This document shows, piece after piece, positions 51,858-61,601 of a DNA stretch of 64,000 nucleotides. Within the stretch, counting starts at the first letter, position 1; each line of letters starts with the position of its first letter. The translations under genes were made by a program, and so were the position numbers. The stretch spans positions 1 through 64,000 of the forward strand of contig NZ_BMKD01000005.1 in the NCBI RefSeq assembly GCF_014643835.1, read 5' to 3'. Source of the DNA: Mucilaginibacter rubeus (GTDB taxonomy: Bacteria > Bacteroidota > Bacteroidia > Sphingobacteriales > Sphingobacteriaceae). The notes under the pieces are model-generated. The model was not told the DNA's origin, did not search any database, and worked only from the letters and a program-made list of their open reading frames with translations.

Positions 51858-53603
51858 ATGCTTAGAACTCATACCTGCGGCGAATTAAATATCAGCCATT
51901 TAGGCCAAACCGTTACTTTATGCGGTTGGGTACAAAAATCGCGCGATTTGGGCGGTACCACTTTTATCGATGTGCGCGACCGTTATGGTTTAACCCAATT
52001 GATATTTAACACAGATACAGATGCTACCCTGCGCGAAAAAAGCCGCGGGCTTGGTCGTGAGTTTGTGATCAAAGTTACCGGTGATGTAATTGAACGGGCC
52101 AGCAAGAATACCAAAATCCCAACCGGCGAAATTGAAATTGCCGTTACTGATATTGAAGTGCTTAATGCCGCCAAGCTGCCGCCGTTCCTGATTGAGGACG
52201 AAACCGATGGCGGCGAGGAACTGCGTGCCAAATATCGCTACCTCGACCTGCGCCGTAACCCTATCCGCAACAACCTGGTGCTTCGCCACAAAATGGCGCA
52301 GGAAGTGCGTAAATATTTAGATAAGCTTGATTTTATCGAGGTAGAAACCCCGGTACTGATCAAATCGACTCCAGAAGGCGCGCGTGACTTTGTGGTGCCA
52401 AGCCGCATGAACGCAGGTGAATTTTACGCCCTCCCGCAATCGCCCCAAACTTTTAAGCAATTATTGATGGTAAGCGGCTTTGACCGTTATTTCCAGATCG
52501 TAAAATGTTTCAGGGATGAGGACTTACGTGCCGACCGCCAGCCAGAGTTTACCCAGATCGACTGCGAGCTTTCGTTTGTGAGCCAGGAAGATATCCTGAA
52601 TATTTTTGAAGGCCTTACACGTCACCTGTTCAAAACTGTAAAGGGTATTGATTTGGTTGAACTGCCGCGCATGTTGTATTCAGATGCTATGCGTTTATAC
52701 GGATCTGACAAACCCGACCTACGTTTTGGGATGGAGTTTGTTGATCTGAATGATATTGTTAAAGGCAAAGGATTTAGCATTTTTGACAATGCAGAACTGG
52801 TTGTTGGCATCAACGCCAAAGGCTGCGCAGGTTATACCCGTAAACAGGTTGATGAGCTTACCGAGTGGTTAAAACGCCCGCAAATTGGTGTAACCGGCAT
52901 GATCTATTGCCGTTACAATGAGGATGGCACCCTGAAGTCATCGGTTGATAAATTTTATAGTGAAGATGAGCTGACCAACTGGGCTGCTGCTTTCAATGCC
53001 GAAAAAGGCGATTTGATGCTGATCCTGGCCGGTGGCGCTGATAAGGTGCGTAAACAACTGAACGAACTGCGTTTAGAAATGGGTAACCGTTTAGGCCTTC
53101 GCGATAAAAATACTTTTGCGCCGCTATGGGTTGTTGACTTCCCGTTGCTGGAGTGGGACGAAGAAAGTGGCCGTTATCATGCTATGCACCATCCGTTCAC
53201 CTCGCCAAAACCCGAAGACATTGCCATGCTGGATACCGAACCGGGAGCTGTACGTGCCAATGCTTATGATTTGGTGATCAACGGTACCGAAATTGGTGGT
53301 GGCTCTATCCGGATCCACGACCGCGGCTTGCAATCATTGATGTTCAAGCACCTTGGTTTCTCGCCGGAGGAAGCACAAAAACAGTTTGGCTTTTTGATGG
53401 ATGCTTTTGAATATGGAGCACCTCCACATGGTGGTATTGCTTTTGGTTTCGATCGTTTGGCATCGATATTTGCAGGTTTGGATTCAATTCGCGATGTGAT
53501 CGCATTTCCTAAAAATAATTCGGGCCGCGATGTGATGATCGATTCACCATCAACCATTGCCGAAGCACAAATGACCGAACTAAAAATAAAAACAACGGTT
53601 TAA
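51858..53603 (+). CDS. aspS: aspartyl-tRNA synthetase
   Basis: 581 residues, full bacterial length. N-terminal OB-fold anticodon domain ([21 protein letters not shown]), class II motif 2 ([18 protein letters not shown]) and motif 3 ([19 protein letters not shown]), and the bacterial GAD insertion between them. Charges tRNA-Asp; the two identical tRNA-Asp genes lie at 28.3-28.6 kb. Followed by a terminator. Confidence 0.97.
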   Translation: MLRTHTCGELNISHLGQTVTLCGWVQKSRDLGGTTFIDVRDRYGLTQLIFNTDTDATLREKSRGLGREFVIKVTGDVIERASKNTKIPTGEIEIAVTDIEVLNAAKLPPFLIEDETDGGEELRAKYRYLDLRRNPIRNNLVLRHKMAQEVRKYLDKLDFIEVETPVLIKSTPEGARDFVVPSRMNAGEFYALPQSPQTFKQLLMVSGFDRYFQIVKCFRDEDLRADRQPEFTQIDCELSFVSQEDILNIFEGLTRHLFKTVKGIDLVELPRMLYSDAMRLYGSDKPDLRFGMEFVDLNDIVKGKGFSIFDNAELVVGINAKGCAGYTRKQVDELTEWLKRPQIGVTGMIYCRYNEDGTLKSSVDKFYSEDELTNWAAAFNAEKGDLMLILAGGADKVRKQLNELRLEMGNRLGLRDKNTFAPLWVVDFPLLEWDEESGRYHAMHHPFTSPKPEDIAMLDTEPGAVRANAYDLVINGTEIGGGSIRIHDRGLQSLMFKHLGFSPEEAQKQFGFLMDAFEYGAPPHGGIAFGFDRLASIFAGLDSIRDVIAFPKNNSGRDVMIDSPSTIAEAQMTELKIKTTV

Positions 53604-53623
53604 CCAACCCAAAACATACACTG

Positions 53624-53655
53624 AGCCTCCTTTATTGCAAAGGGGGCTTTTATTT
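53624..53655 (+). terminator. terminator after aspS
   Basis: AGCCTCCTTT/AAAGGGGGCT stem (one G-T pair) with a 5-base loop and T run. Confidence 0.75.
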
Positions 53656-53666
53656 GGCCAACCCTC

Positions 53667-54131
53667 ATGAAAAAATACGTTCTATTGCTAAGCGCGGTTA
53701 TTATTACACTGATGATGTCATGTGATAACTCAGCGAAATTAAACCGTGCTAAACAAGCCCAAACAGATGATTCGCTGATACGCGTTTACCTGAAGGCCAA
53801 CCCGCAGATCAAAGTGCAGAAACACCCCTCCGGTATTTATTACCAGGTTTTATCCGAAGGCAAGGGGAGAAATCCTAACGAAAATTCGTTGGTCACTGTA
53901 AATTATACCGCAGCGCTGTTAAATGATATGGTGGTTGATAAAGCAAGCGGTTTTTCAAGCTCGTTAGACCGTTTGATTAAAGGCTGGCAAATAGGCATCC
54001 CGTTGGTAAAAGCGGGCGGCACCGTATTGCTCATTGTACCCTCGGGCCTCGCCTATGGTGCCAATGGCGTAGGCCGCATCCCCGAAAATTCGGTATTGGT
54101 GTTCACCGTCGATTTAACAGAATTTAACTAA
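53667..54131 (+). CDS. FKBP-type peptidyl-prolyl isomerase, lipoprotein 1
   Basis: 154 residues. Lipobox MMSC near residue 19. FKBP domain from about 60: VNYTAALLNDMVVDKASG, LIKGWQIGIPLVKAGG, VLLIVPSGLAYGANGVG and IPENSVLVFTVDL. The usual active-site aromatic/Asp set is only partly kept (the V/D/F strand is altered), so isomerase activity may be weak. Tandem paralogue at 54211. Confidence 0.8.
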   Translation: MKKYVLLLSAVIITLMMSCDNSAKLNRAKQAQTDDSLIRVYLKANPQIKVQKHPSGIYYQVLSEGKGRNPNENSLVTVNYTAALLNDMVVDKASGFSSSLDRLIKGWQIGIPLVKAGGTVLLIVPSGLAYGANGVGRIPENSVLVFTVDLTEFN

Positions 54132-54210
54132 TCTTCCCAAAATAAGTTCAATTATTGTAGCGTTCTGTAGCTTTTGCGCGTCAAATTAATCCAAACAGAA
54201 CTATTAACTA

Positions 54211-54666
54211 ATGAAGAAATTTCTATTATTCGTATTCGCCCCATTGGTGATCCTCACCTCGTGCTCAAAAGACAAATTCGATGCCTCAAAACAGGCAGCC
54301 ACGGATGATGCCGCTATTAAAGCTTATATCGGTACTGACACTGCTTTTCATACTACTGCTGATGGCTCTGGTGTTTATTACAAGATAGTAATCCAGGGAA
54401 CAGGTGCAAATCCAACCATTAAATCGACTGTTAAAGTAACTTATACCGGCAAACTATTGGATGGAACTACATTTGACTCGGGCACCATTAACCAAAGCCT
54501 GCAGGGCCTTATCAAGGGTTGGCAATCGGGCCTGCCGTATGTAAAAACCGGCGGTCGGATTATTTTGGTGATCCCCTCAAGAGAAGGCTACGGCAATAGT
54601 GCGGCCGGAAGCATCCCCGCAAATTCGGTTTTGGTATTTACAATTGATCTGCTTAGTTTTAGTTGA
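54211..54666 (+). CDS. FKBP-type peptidyl-prolyl isomerase, lipoprotein 2
   Basis: 151 residues. Lipobox LTSC near residue 18. FKBP core: VKVTYTGKLLDGTTFDSG, LIKGWQSGLPYVKTGGR, ILVIPSREGYGNSAAGSIP and VLVFTIDL, closer to the canonical family than its neighbour at 53667. Likely an envelope folding helper. The two genes are 79 bp apart and arose by duplication. Confidence 0.85.
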   Translation: MKKFLLFVFAPLVILTSCSKDKFDASKQAATDDAAIKAYIGTDTAFHTTADGSGVYYKIVIQGTGANPTIKSTVKVTYTGKLLDGTTFDSGTINQSLQGLIKGWQSGLPYVKTGGRIILVIPSREGYGNSAAGSIPANSVLVFTIDLLSFS

Positions 54667-54873
54667 TTTAACTAATGCTATAGAAAAACCTTGCTGGTAT
54701 GGTTTTTACTGCCGGCATGATGTGCTAAACACGGCAACCGGTACTCATACCGGATCAAGCGCCAATAACGAAGGCTATCCCATAAAGATGGTCTTCATTT
54801 TTTAATTTCCACGGTAAAAATACCTTTTACCTTTCGCCTTTAACCTTTCACCTCCAAAAACTATCTTTGTACT

Positions 54874-55473
54874 GTGAGTGAGAAAACCATCCTAAAACTG
54901 CAGTTGCCTACCGATCCGCTTTGGGTTAAAAACGTGGTAGAGAGCAATATTGAAGAAATTTTGACCGATCATGCTTTTTGTGAACAAAAGGCTGCCAGCA
55001 ATGCCATTACCCTTATTGTTCAAAACCCAAACCTGAGCGAATTGGTACAGGAAATGGCCCTGCTGGTGCAGGAAGAAATGGATCATTTTAAACGCGTACA
55101 TGATATTATATTGGAACGCGGTTATATTCTCGGCCGCGAGCGGAAGGACAACTATGTGAACGAGCTCAGAAAATTTATCATCACCGGCGGAGGCCGCGAA
55201 GCCCAGCTAATTGACAGGCTGCTGTTTTCGGCCATGATAGAGGCCAGGAGCTGCGAACGCTTCAAAGTGCTGTCCGAAAATATTAATGATGAACAACTGG
55301 CAACTTTTTACCACGAACTAATGGTAAGCGAAGCAACCCACTACTCTATGTTTATTCGGCTGGCCAAAAAATACGCTGAAGAAATTGATGTTGAAGCCCG
55401 CTGGAAACAATTTCTGGAGTATGAAGCCCAGGTAATTCAGAACTACGGTAAAGGTGAAACTATTCATGGGTAA
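54874..55473 (+). CDS. miaE: tRNA hydroxylase MiaE-like
   Basis: 199 residues from a GTG at 54874 directly after a TATCTTTG -7 box (54862-54869), so transcription and translation start almost together. Ferritin-like di-iron protein: DHAFCEQKAASNAITLIVQ, LVQEEMDHFKRVHDI, MIEARSCERFKVLSE and ELMVSEATHYSMFI give the two ExxH-type metal sites. MiaE hydroxylates the isopentenyl group of ms2i6A37 in tRNA. Confidence 0.9.
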   Translation: MSEKTILKLQLPTDPLWVKNVVESNIEEILTDHAFCEQKAASNAITLIVQNPNLSELVQEMALLVQEEMDHFKRVHDIILERGYILGRERKDNYVNELRKFIITGGGREAQLIDRLLFSAMIEARSCERFKVLSENINDEQLATFYHELMVSEATHYSMFIRLAKKYAEEIDVEARWKQFLEYEAQVIQNYGKGETIHG

Positions 55474-55592
55474 GTTTTGAGTCTGAATCGAAGCTTTGAC
55501 GTGTTGACCTGTACGCTTTACTTACTACTTAAACTACAGACTTTTAAGTTAAGACTGTTCATGGCCTTTCCGCTGTTTTTTTAAATACCCGG

Positions 55593-55796
55593 GGCCAGTG
55601 CAAATATGGCGTAAGCAAGCGCGAACCTGCTGCTATTGATATTAGAATTAATATTAATGAGCGCAATATTTCATTTTACTGCAAAAACCGGGTTTTTGGT
55701 TTACGGAAAAGTGATTACCAGCATACCGGCATCGGCATAAACAACACCAAACAGCGCCTGGACATTGATATCCTGGCAGGCATTTGTTCAATATAA
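55593..55796 (+). pseudogene. remnant of a LytS-type sensor histidine kinase
   Basis: A 67-codon in-frame stretch reads CKYGVSKREPAAIDIRINI (N-box of the kinase ATPase domain), NISFYCKNR and QHTGIGINNTKQRLDIDI (G-box), then a TAA. This is the C-terminal ATP-binding part of LytS-family kinases, without start and upstream domains. It lies just before the LytTR response regulator at 55847, the usual place of its kinase. Confidence 0.8.
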
Positions 55797-55846
55797 GCAG
55801 CCTGAATAATGAGTATATTGTTCAACTTACTTTACAAACTTAAATT

Positions 55847-56548
55847 ATGGTGCTTAAATGTATAGCCATTGATGATGAACCGCTGGCCTTAAGGCTTATA
55901 AGCGAATATGTATCACGCTTCCCGGCATTGCAAATGGTTAATACTTTTGAAGATGCTATAACCGGCGCCGAATTTTTAAAAAACACCCCAATAGATCTTC
56001 TTTTTGTTGATATCAACATGCCCGATGTTACCGGCATTGACCTTGTGCGCTCTTTGCAGACTAAACCCATGGTAATATTTACTACCGCCTATAAAAAGTT
56101 TGCGTATGAGGGTTTTGAACTGGAAGCGATTGATTATATTTTAAAACCGATAGATATTAAACGCTTCACCAAAGCTGTTGAAAAGGCGTTTGATTACTAC
56201 AAGTACAAAAACAAGCCCACCGACGACGAAACTGACGAAAGCCTGTATGTATACTCCGAATACCGCATGGTTAAAATAGATCTGGATACTATTGAATATA
56301 TTGAAAGTATGGAGGATTATATCAAGATCCATATCACTAATGATAAAACCATCCTTACGCTGATACCCATGAAAAAGGTATTGGAGAAATTGCCCTCCGC
56401 CAAATTTCAGCGCATTCACCGCAGCTATATCGTACCTGTCAACAAGATCCGGTCTATTCAAAATCGTAAGGTGCGGCTTACAAATGTTGAGCTGCCGGTA
56501 AGCGAAAGCTATAATGATTTTGCACGCAACTGGTCGAAACAGAAGTAA
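55847..56548 (+). CDS. LytTR-family response regulator
   Basis: 233 residues. Receiver domain (about 1-125) with acidic AIDDEPLAL, phospho-Asp in LLFVDINMPDVTG and Lys in YILKPIDIKRF. DNA-binding LytTR domain from about 135 (VYSEYRMVKIDLDTIEYIE, KFQRIHRSYIVPVNKI). Its kinase partner is only a fragment (55593-55796), so it may be an orphan or be phosphorylated by another kinase. Target genes unknown; the acyltransferase gene follows. Confidence 0.9.
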   Translation: MVLKCIAIDDEPLALRLISEYVSRFPALQMVNTFEDAITGAEFLKNTPIDLLFVDINMPDVTGIDLVRSLQTKPMVIFTTAYKKFAYEGFELEAIDYILKPIDIKRFTKAVEKAFDYYKYKNKPTDDETDESLYVYSEYRMVKIDLDTIEYIESMEDYIKIHITNDKTILTLIPMKKVLEKLPSAKFQRIHRSYIVPVNKIRSIQNRKVRLTNVELPVSESYNDFARNWSKQK

Positions 56549-56608
56549 AATGAATGCAATTATCATGATTGGCTTATCAATAACAATTAATCAACTGGCT
56601 TTTATATA

Positions 56609-57550
56609 ATGACTTTAACAGAGAATAAAACCAGGCAACATATCCAGCAGGTTGATTATATCAGGGCAATAGCTTCATTGGCGGTAGCTTTGTTTCATCT
56701 TGGCGGCAAATCATTACCCGGCCTGCACTACGGCTGGCTGGGCGTTCAAATGTTTTTCCTGTTGTCAGGCTTTATAATTTGCTGGGCTATTCCTGAAAAT
56801 TATAGCTGGGCCTTATTCCCCAAGTACATTTTAAAAAGAATAGCACGCATTGAGCCGCCTTACATAGCCTCCATATTATTAACCATTTTGGCCGGGTATT
56901 TATTAAACACAAATTATCGGCCCGATATCAGTAACATATTAACCCACTTAGCTTATATCAACAATTTTACTGGTCGCCCATACCTAAACCCCGTTTACTG
57001 GACGCTGGGGATTGAGTTGCAATATTACCTGTTCATCGGCGTTTTCTTTCCAATTATTATAAAAAAATGGGGCGCCATCTCCCTGCCCCTGATTTGCTTA
57101 TTGCCTTTATTTATACCCGTACCCGGATCAACACTGTTAAACGTTTTTCCTTTTTTTGCTCTTGGGATATTATATTACCTGTACCTGACAGGTAAAAAGG
57201 GGGTAGCTGAGGTTTTGATATATGGCGTAGCTGTAACTGCCATTGGTTTATATGGTGCGGGGTGGCTTCCTATGGCTGCCGGCCTTCTGGCACTTGTCCT
57301 TTTAATACTGCCGTTAAAACGCTATCCGGTTATTGCGTTTTTTTCCAAAATCTCTTTTTCGCTATACCTTACCCATGATGTTGTTGGGAGCAGTCTTGTA
57401 GCTTTTATGGGTATGCACCTGCCAAAAACATTTGGATTCAGGGCGTTTGAATTTTTAACAGGCATTGCTGTGAGTATCAGTTTTGCTTACCTGTTTTATC
57501 GCCTGGTGGAGCTGCCCTGTTTACGGTTATCCAAACGGATCAGATACTGA
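56609..57550 (+). CDS. acyltransferase family 3 membrane protein
   Basis: 313 residues, about ten membrane segments. N-terminal QQVDYIRAIASLAVALFH (family start with catalytic His), LLSGFIICW and a C-terminal helix ending VELPCLRL are typical of OafA-type acyltransferases that O-acetylate lipopolysaccharide or other glycans. Donor and acceptor unknown. 60 bases after the regulator. Confidence 0.85.
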   Translation: MTLTENKTRQHIQQVDYIRAIASLAVALFHLGGKSLPGLHYGWLGVQMFFLLSGFIICWAIPENYSWALFPKYILKRIARIEPPYIASILLTILAGYLLNTNYRPDISNILTHLAYINNFTGRPYLNPVYWTLGIELQYYLFIGVFFPIIIKKWGAISLPLICLLPLFIPVPGSTLLNVFPFFALGILYYLYLTGKKGVAEVLIYGVAVTAIGLYGAGWLPMAAGLLALVLLILPLKRYPVIAFFSKISFSLYLTHDVVGSSLVAFMGMHLPKTFGFRAFEFLTGIAVSISFAYLFYRLVELPCLRLSKRIRY

Positions 57551-57741
57551 TTAACTGGTTATTTACAGGCGTTTAAACTATTTTCCACTCCTTTTACATT
57601 CACCAATACAAAAGCGCTATTCATCGATACATTATTGATAAAAACCGGCTTTGCCCCCATATTTATATCATAAACCAATTATAACCCCATAAATGGTTTA
57701 TTAATACCCCTTTTCATAATAGTTGCGATAGTAGCGTCTGT

Positions 57742-57924
57742 ATGTTAGTAGTTACATGCAGGCGCTTTTTTAAAAACAGTATTCCGTTGGAAGCAAAAAA
57801 GTTACTCCCCCTAATCAGCCTTTTTTTTTTCTTTTTATCAGTTCGCAAAACAAACGCGCAAAGCCTTGGCGATCCTGTGGTGAGCATTACCGAGATATTC
57901 CGTCAGGAATATATTACTATATAA
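57742..57924 (+). pseudogene. signal peptide plus start of a T9SS-type adhesin, truncated
   Basis: 60 codons. A hydrophobic signal segment (LLPLISLFFFFLS) is followed by NAQSLGDPVVSIT, the usual mature start of large secreted PKD/gliding-associated adhesins of Bacteroidota (AQSLGDPVV...ITFG), then unrelated text and a stop. It reads as the 5' stub of a deleted gene. Confidence 0.45.
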
Positions 57925-58067
57925 TAGATTTAAAGAATTGGAATTTAATGAGCGGCTGGGTGATGGTGGTTTATTAGTCCATGGCCAATAGTCGATAGTC
58001 CATGGTAAATGTGACAGAAATGAGGCTTTGACTTCTACAGGTGACTTTTAACTTCAAGAGCTATGGA
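57925..58067. repeat. AGTCCATAG/CTATGGACT-type intergenic repeat
   Basis: Copies of TAGTCCATGG and CTATGGACT lie at 57975-58005 and 58060-58090 in opposite orientation. The right arm runs into the last codons of the monooxygenase gene. Confidence 0.5.
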
Positions 58068-59678
58068 CTATTGACCATCGTCTATGGACTTCATCCCCGC
58101 TACATTCAGCAAATAATTATCCATCATATCAATATCCACCACATCATTTAAAAAACCGATATGCATATCCGGGCGTATGATGAGGGCTTTCTTTTGGTTT
58201 TCTTTGATGGCGAAAGCATCGAAAATGTGTTGATTTTTTGTTGAAGGCGGCAGGTAAAAAAAGTTGAGACTGGCCCCATAGTTTTGGGTTATCCATTTGG
58301 CGATGGTAAACAGGTCGAGCTCTTTGAGCTTGCCTAAACAGATGAGCGTAAAACCCGGTTTACTGCACCATTCATGCAGGTCGGTTTCCACCTCCCGTTT
58401 TTCGTCGAACACTTTGAGATAAGGAAGCCTGTCGCCTGCTTTGATCTGGCTGGCATGGCTTAAGTTAAGGTTTATGGCGCTATCGCGATAGGAGATACCG
58501 GTTTGCGATACCCGTTTAAAAAAGGCTTCGCGAAGGCTGGGCTTCCTCCATACCCATTTTAAAACAACAGGCAGCAAATATTTCTTTAATAAGTTAATGA
58601 ACCAGTTACGCGACAGGATCATTTTAAAGATCCGGTCGGTAGTATTGAGCAATTCTTTTGCTACAGGCATCCTTTCCTGCGCATAGCTATCTAACACCGA
58701 TACCTTAAGCTGGTTATTAACCACACCTGCCAGTTTCCAGGCCAGGTTATAGGCGTCCTGCAAACCGGTATTCATCCCCTGGCCGCCAACCGGCGAGTGG
58801 ATATGCGCGGCATCGCCAATTAAAAAGCAGCGCTGCTTCCTGAATTTATCGGCCATGCGGTGATGCAGGCGGTAGGTAGTGAACCAGTTGGTATGTTCAA
58901 CAATGATCTGTTGTTGGGTTACATCCCGCAAATGCGGTAACACCTCTTCAATTTGAAGCTCGTCTTTTTTATCAAACTCATCGGGCAGGTTGCCTACCAC
59001 ACGATAGCTCCGTTCATCGGGCATGGGGAAAAAGCCCGCGAAACCTTTTTTTGAGAGGAACAGGTTAACCTTATCGCCAAAGTCGGAGTCTATTTTTATA
59101 TCGGCCAAATAAAATTGGTGCTGGTAGGTATCCCCATTAAAAGGAATATTCAGTTGCTTGCGCACAGTGCTATGGGCACCATCTGCCGCAACCAGCCAAT
59201 CGCAGGTAATGGTTTCTTTATCCTCGCCGCTTTGCAGTTTCAGTGTTACCTTATCAGCATCCTGGCTTAGTGACAGCAGCGATGTGTTCCAGTATACCGG
59301 GCAGCAGTTGAGGGTAATAAAATCCAGCAATAACCGCTCGTTTTTGCTCTGCGGGTACATCTGGATAAATGGAAAAGCCGTTTGCATTTCGCCAACATTG
59401 GCAAGCGAAAGACTGGCAACCTCTTCACCGTCCTGGTTAAACTGTACACCTCCTCCCCGTTTACCATCATTGAGCACTTTATCGACAATGCCCATCTGCC
59501 GATAAATCTCCATAGACCGTGCCTGAACTGCAAGCGCCTTTGAATGGGTGGTTGGTCCCTGCTTGCTATCAACAATTACCGGCTGCACACCATAGCGCAA
59601 AAGCTGGGCGGCCATCATCAAACCTGACGGACCGGCGCCTACTATTACAACCGGGGTATGCTGCTGGCTTATGGTCAT
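58068..59678 (-). CDS. FAD-dependent aromatic monooxygenase
   Basis: 536 residues. PheA/TfdB-type flavoprotein hydroxylase: VVIVGAGPSGLMMAAQLL (FAD fingerprint), CDWLVAADGAHSTVRKQL (DG motif), CFLIGDAAHIHSPVGGQG (GD motif), and a C-terminal thioredoxin-like region after about 410. Hydroxylates aromatic compounds or polyketides; substrate unknown. Its last codons overlap a repeat arm. Downstream gene of a pair with the methyltransferase (4-base overlap). Confidence 0.85.
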   Translation of the reverse strand: MTISQQHTPVVIVGAGPSGLMMAAQLLRYGVQPVIVDSKQGPTTHSKALAVQARSMEIYRQMGIVDKVLNDGKRGGGVQFNQDGEEVASLSLANVGEMQTAFPFIQMYPQSKNERLLLDFITLNCCPVYWNTSLLSLSQDADKVTLKLQSGEDKETITCDWLVAADGAHSTVRKQLNIPFNGDTYQHQFYLADIKIDSDFGDKVNLFLSKKGFAGFFPMPDERSYRVVGNLPDEFDKKDELQIEEVLPHLRDVTQQQIIVEHTNWFTTYRLHHRMADKFRKQRCFLIGDAAHIHSPVGGQGMNTGLQDAYNLAWKLAGVVNNQLKVSVLDSYAQERMPVAKELLNTTDRIFKMILSRNWFINLLKKYLLPVVLKWVWRKPSLREAFFKRVSQTGISYRDSAINLNLSHASQIKAGDRLPYLKVFDEKREVETDLHEWCSKPGFTLICLGKLKELDLFTIAKWITQNYGASLNFFYLPPSTKNQHIFDAFAIKENQKKALIIRPDMHIGFLNDVVDIDMMDNYLLNVAGMKSIDDGQ

Positions 59679-60391
59679 TTATTGCCGTGATAGAGTAAAA
59701 AGATGGTTGGGCGCTTGTGCAGGTCAGGCACTTTCTTTTGCCATTCGGCAATGGTTTTAGTTTGCACAAACTCAGTTGCGGAGGTCAGGTCGCGGGCTAT
59801 ACAAAGCTTGGTTTTGGGATTGCCTGTTTTCAGGATCTCCTCAAGCATGGGGTTATTGCGGAAAGGTGTTTCGATAAATAGCTGGGTTTGATCAAGCTTT
59901 ATGGCTGTGCTTTCCAGCTCTTTGATCTTTTTAGCACGAAGCACTTTATCAATAGGCAGATAGCCGTGAAATGCAAAACTTTGTCCGCTGAAGCCTGAAG
60001 CCATCAGCGCCAGCAAAATAGAACTTGGGCCAACCAGGGGTACAACCTTAATGCCCATGCGGTGGGCTTTATCCACAATCTCGGCACCGGGATCAGCAAC
60101 ACCGGGACAGCCGGCTTCACTCATCAAACCCACATCATTACCTGCTTGCAGGCCTTTAAAAAAGTCAGCCTTACCCATGTCGCGGTTATGCTTGCCATAA
60201 TCATGGATCAAAAGCTCGCTTTGCGGGGTTTTCAAGCCGGCCTCTTTTAAAAAGCGACGGGCGGTTTTTTCATTCTCCACGATGTACTCCTTGATACTGT
60301 TTATGGTATCAGTAAGGTATGGTGTAAATGATTTTGCAGCCGCGTCATCGGCCAGCGGTACGGGAATTAAATAAAGGGTTCCATAGGGCAT
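59675..60391 (-). CDS. tetrapyrrole-methylase-family SAM methyltransferase (RsmI-like)
   Basis: 238 residues. Fold motifs of the RsmI/YraL group: TLYLIPVPLADDA at the start, VGLMSEAGCPGVADPGAEI (SAM site), GIKVVPLVGPSSILLALMASG, FIETPFRNNPMLEEIL. RsmI modifies the ribose of C1402 in 16S rRNA; this is a shorter divergent branch common in Bacteroidota, so the substrate is uncertain. Confidence 0.75.
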   Translation of the reverse strand: MPYGTLYLIPVPLADDAAAKSFTPYLTDTINSIKEYIVENEKTARRFLKEAGLKTPQSELLIHDYGKHNRDMGKADFFKGLQAGNDVGLMSEAGCPGVADPGAEIVDKAHRMGIKVVPLVGPSSILLALMASGFSGQSFAFHGYLPIDKVLRAKKIKELESTAIKLDQTQLFIETPFRNNPMLEEILKTGNPKTKLCIARDLTSATEFVQTKTIAEWQKKVPDLHKRPTIFLLYHGNK

Positions 60392-60445
60392 ATTGCAAAG
60401 TTGGTGTTTTTTGTTTAATTTAAGCTATCAAAAGGAGGCTGAAAA

Positions 60446-61162
60446 ATGAGGCAATTAGGCGCAAACTGGTTTATTGAAGGTCATATTGATTTTGAATACA
60501 AAAAATATATCCTGTTAAGTTACCTTCAGGAAATTAATAGTCACTTTGATAACAGCCGGTTATATCCCAACCTGGCCGACCTGATATTTCATTACAATAA
60601 CCTCATCGATTTTAAAAAGAATAAATCGCTGTTACAGCAGGCTTTTCCGCAACGCTTAACACAGGCTGATATCGACGCCGTAAAGCTTACCTATCAAAAG
60701 ATCATTATGGATGATCAAAGCATGCAGGAGATAGAGCAGATCATTACCTATGCCTTAGGCAAAATGGACCCGGCTATAAAAACCGGCAGGGACATTTATG
60801 ATTTTGTAGAAAGCCATGTGAATATTGATCCGGTGGGCATTATCCCTTTAATGCCCTATCACGGTTATTTTTCGTTACAGAATGGCAAAGAACGCACCAA
60901 CCGGGTCTACGAGTACCAGATCACTATTTTTGAAGGTAAGGATGATAAATACCGGGGCATTAACGTAGCTTTTGTTGATGCCTACGAACAAAGTATCACC
61001 AATACCCCCGAAAGTATTAAACTGCATCTCATAAACCGGAACAAGTTTATGCCCAACCCCGCGGTTTACTATGTACACAGCGATATCACTTTTCCGCTTG
61101 AGCAAACACTGCTGCCGGTGGCCAAAAGAAGCCTGGTGAAGTATATTTCGAATGCTGCGTAA
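60446..61162 (+). CDS. conserved Bacteroidota protein of unknown function
   Basis: 238 residues, no signal peptide or membrane segment. The text (LGANWFIEGHIDFEYKKYIL, LYPNLADLIFHYNNLIDFKKNK, VHSDITFPLEQTLLPVAKR) suggests a soluble helical protein. I recognise it as a conserved hypothetical family of this phylum but know no function. Divergent from the methyltransferase gene. Confidence 0.65.
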   Translation: MRQLGANWFIEGHIDFEYKKYILLSYLQEINSHFDNSRLYPNLADLIFHYNNLIDFKKNKSLLQQAFPQRLTQADIDAVKLTYQKIIMDDQSMQEIEQIITYALGKMDPAIKTGRDIYDFVESHVNIDPVGIIPLMPYHGYFSLQNGKERTNRVYEYQITIFEGKDDKYRGINVAFVDAYEQSITNTPESIKLHLINRNKFMPNPAVYYVHSDITFPLEQTLLPVAKRSLVKYISNAA

Positions 61163-61601
61163 GTGCTTATCAAATTATTTTTATTCAGGAAGCAAGGGTG
61201 GCACTGTTGCCTATTACGTTTACCTATCGGGCAAACCCTGAATCGCGCATGAAACAACGCTCCTCCCGGTTAGGCTTTTGCAACGTTGAAGAGCTTATGG
61301 CAAGCCCGGGCATTTAAGATGAGAGTTTGATGAACTCTCCGGAAGGAGAATCATACCCTGGGCCGAAAATTCAACCATGAAGGCTGCCAACGGGCGGTTA
61401 AAAGTGGCCGGTTCAATTGGCACATGCTCGCACATGTCAGGCTCTCACTTTTTTAGCTCCTATTTATCTACCCTTACCTATCTGTAATATACTATCTCTC
61501 AAGAAGATCGGAATCAACTTTATAATTATTACTGCTAATTGCTTTTCATATGATTATAAATCGTGAAATTATTTGTCTTACCTGGATAAATACTATCTGA
61601 C
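61163..61601. other. intergenic gap
   Basis: No gene and no strong repeat. Small inverted arms around GAGAGTTTGATGAACTCTC (61321-61339) could form a short hairpin. Confidence 0.4.
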
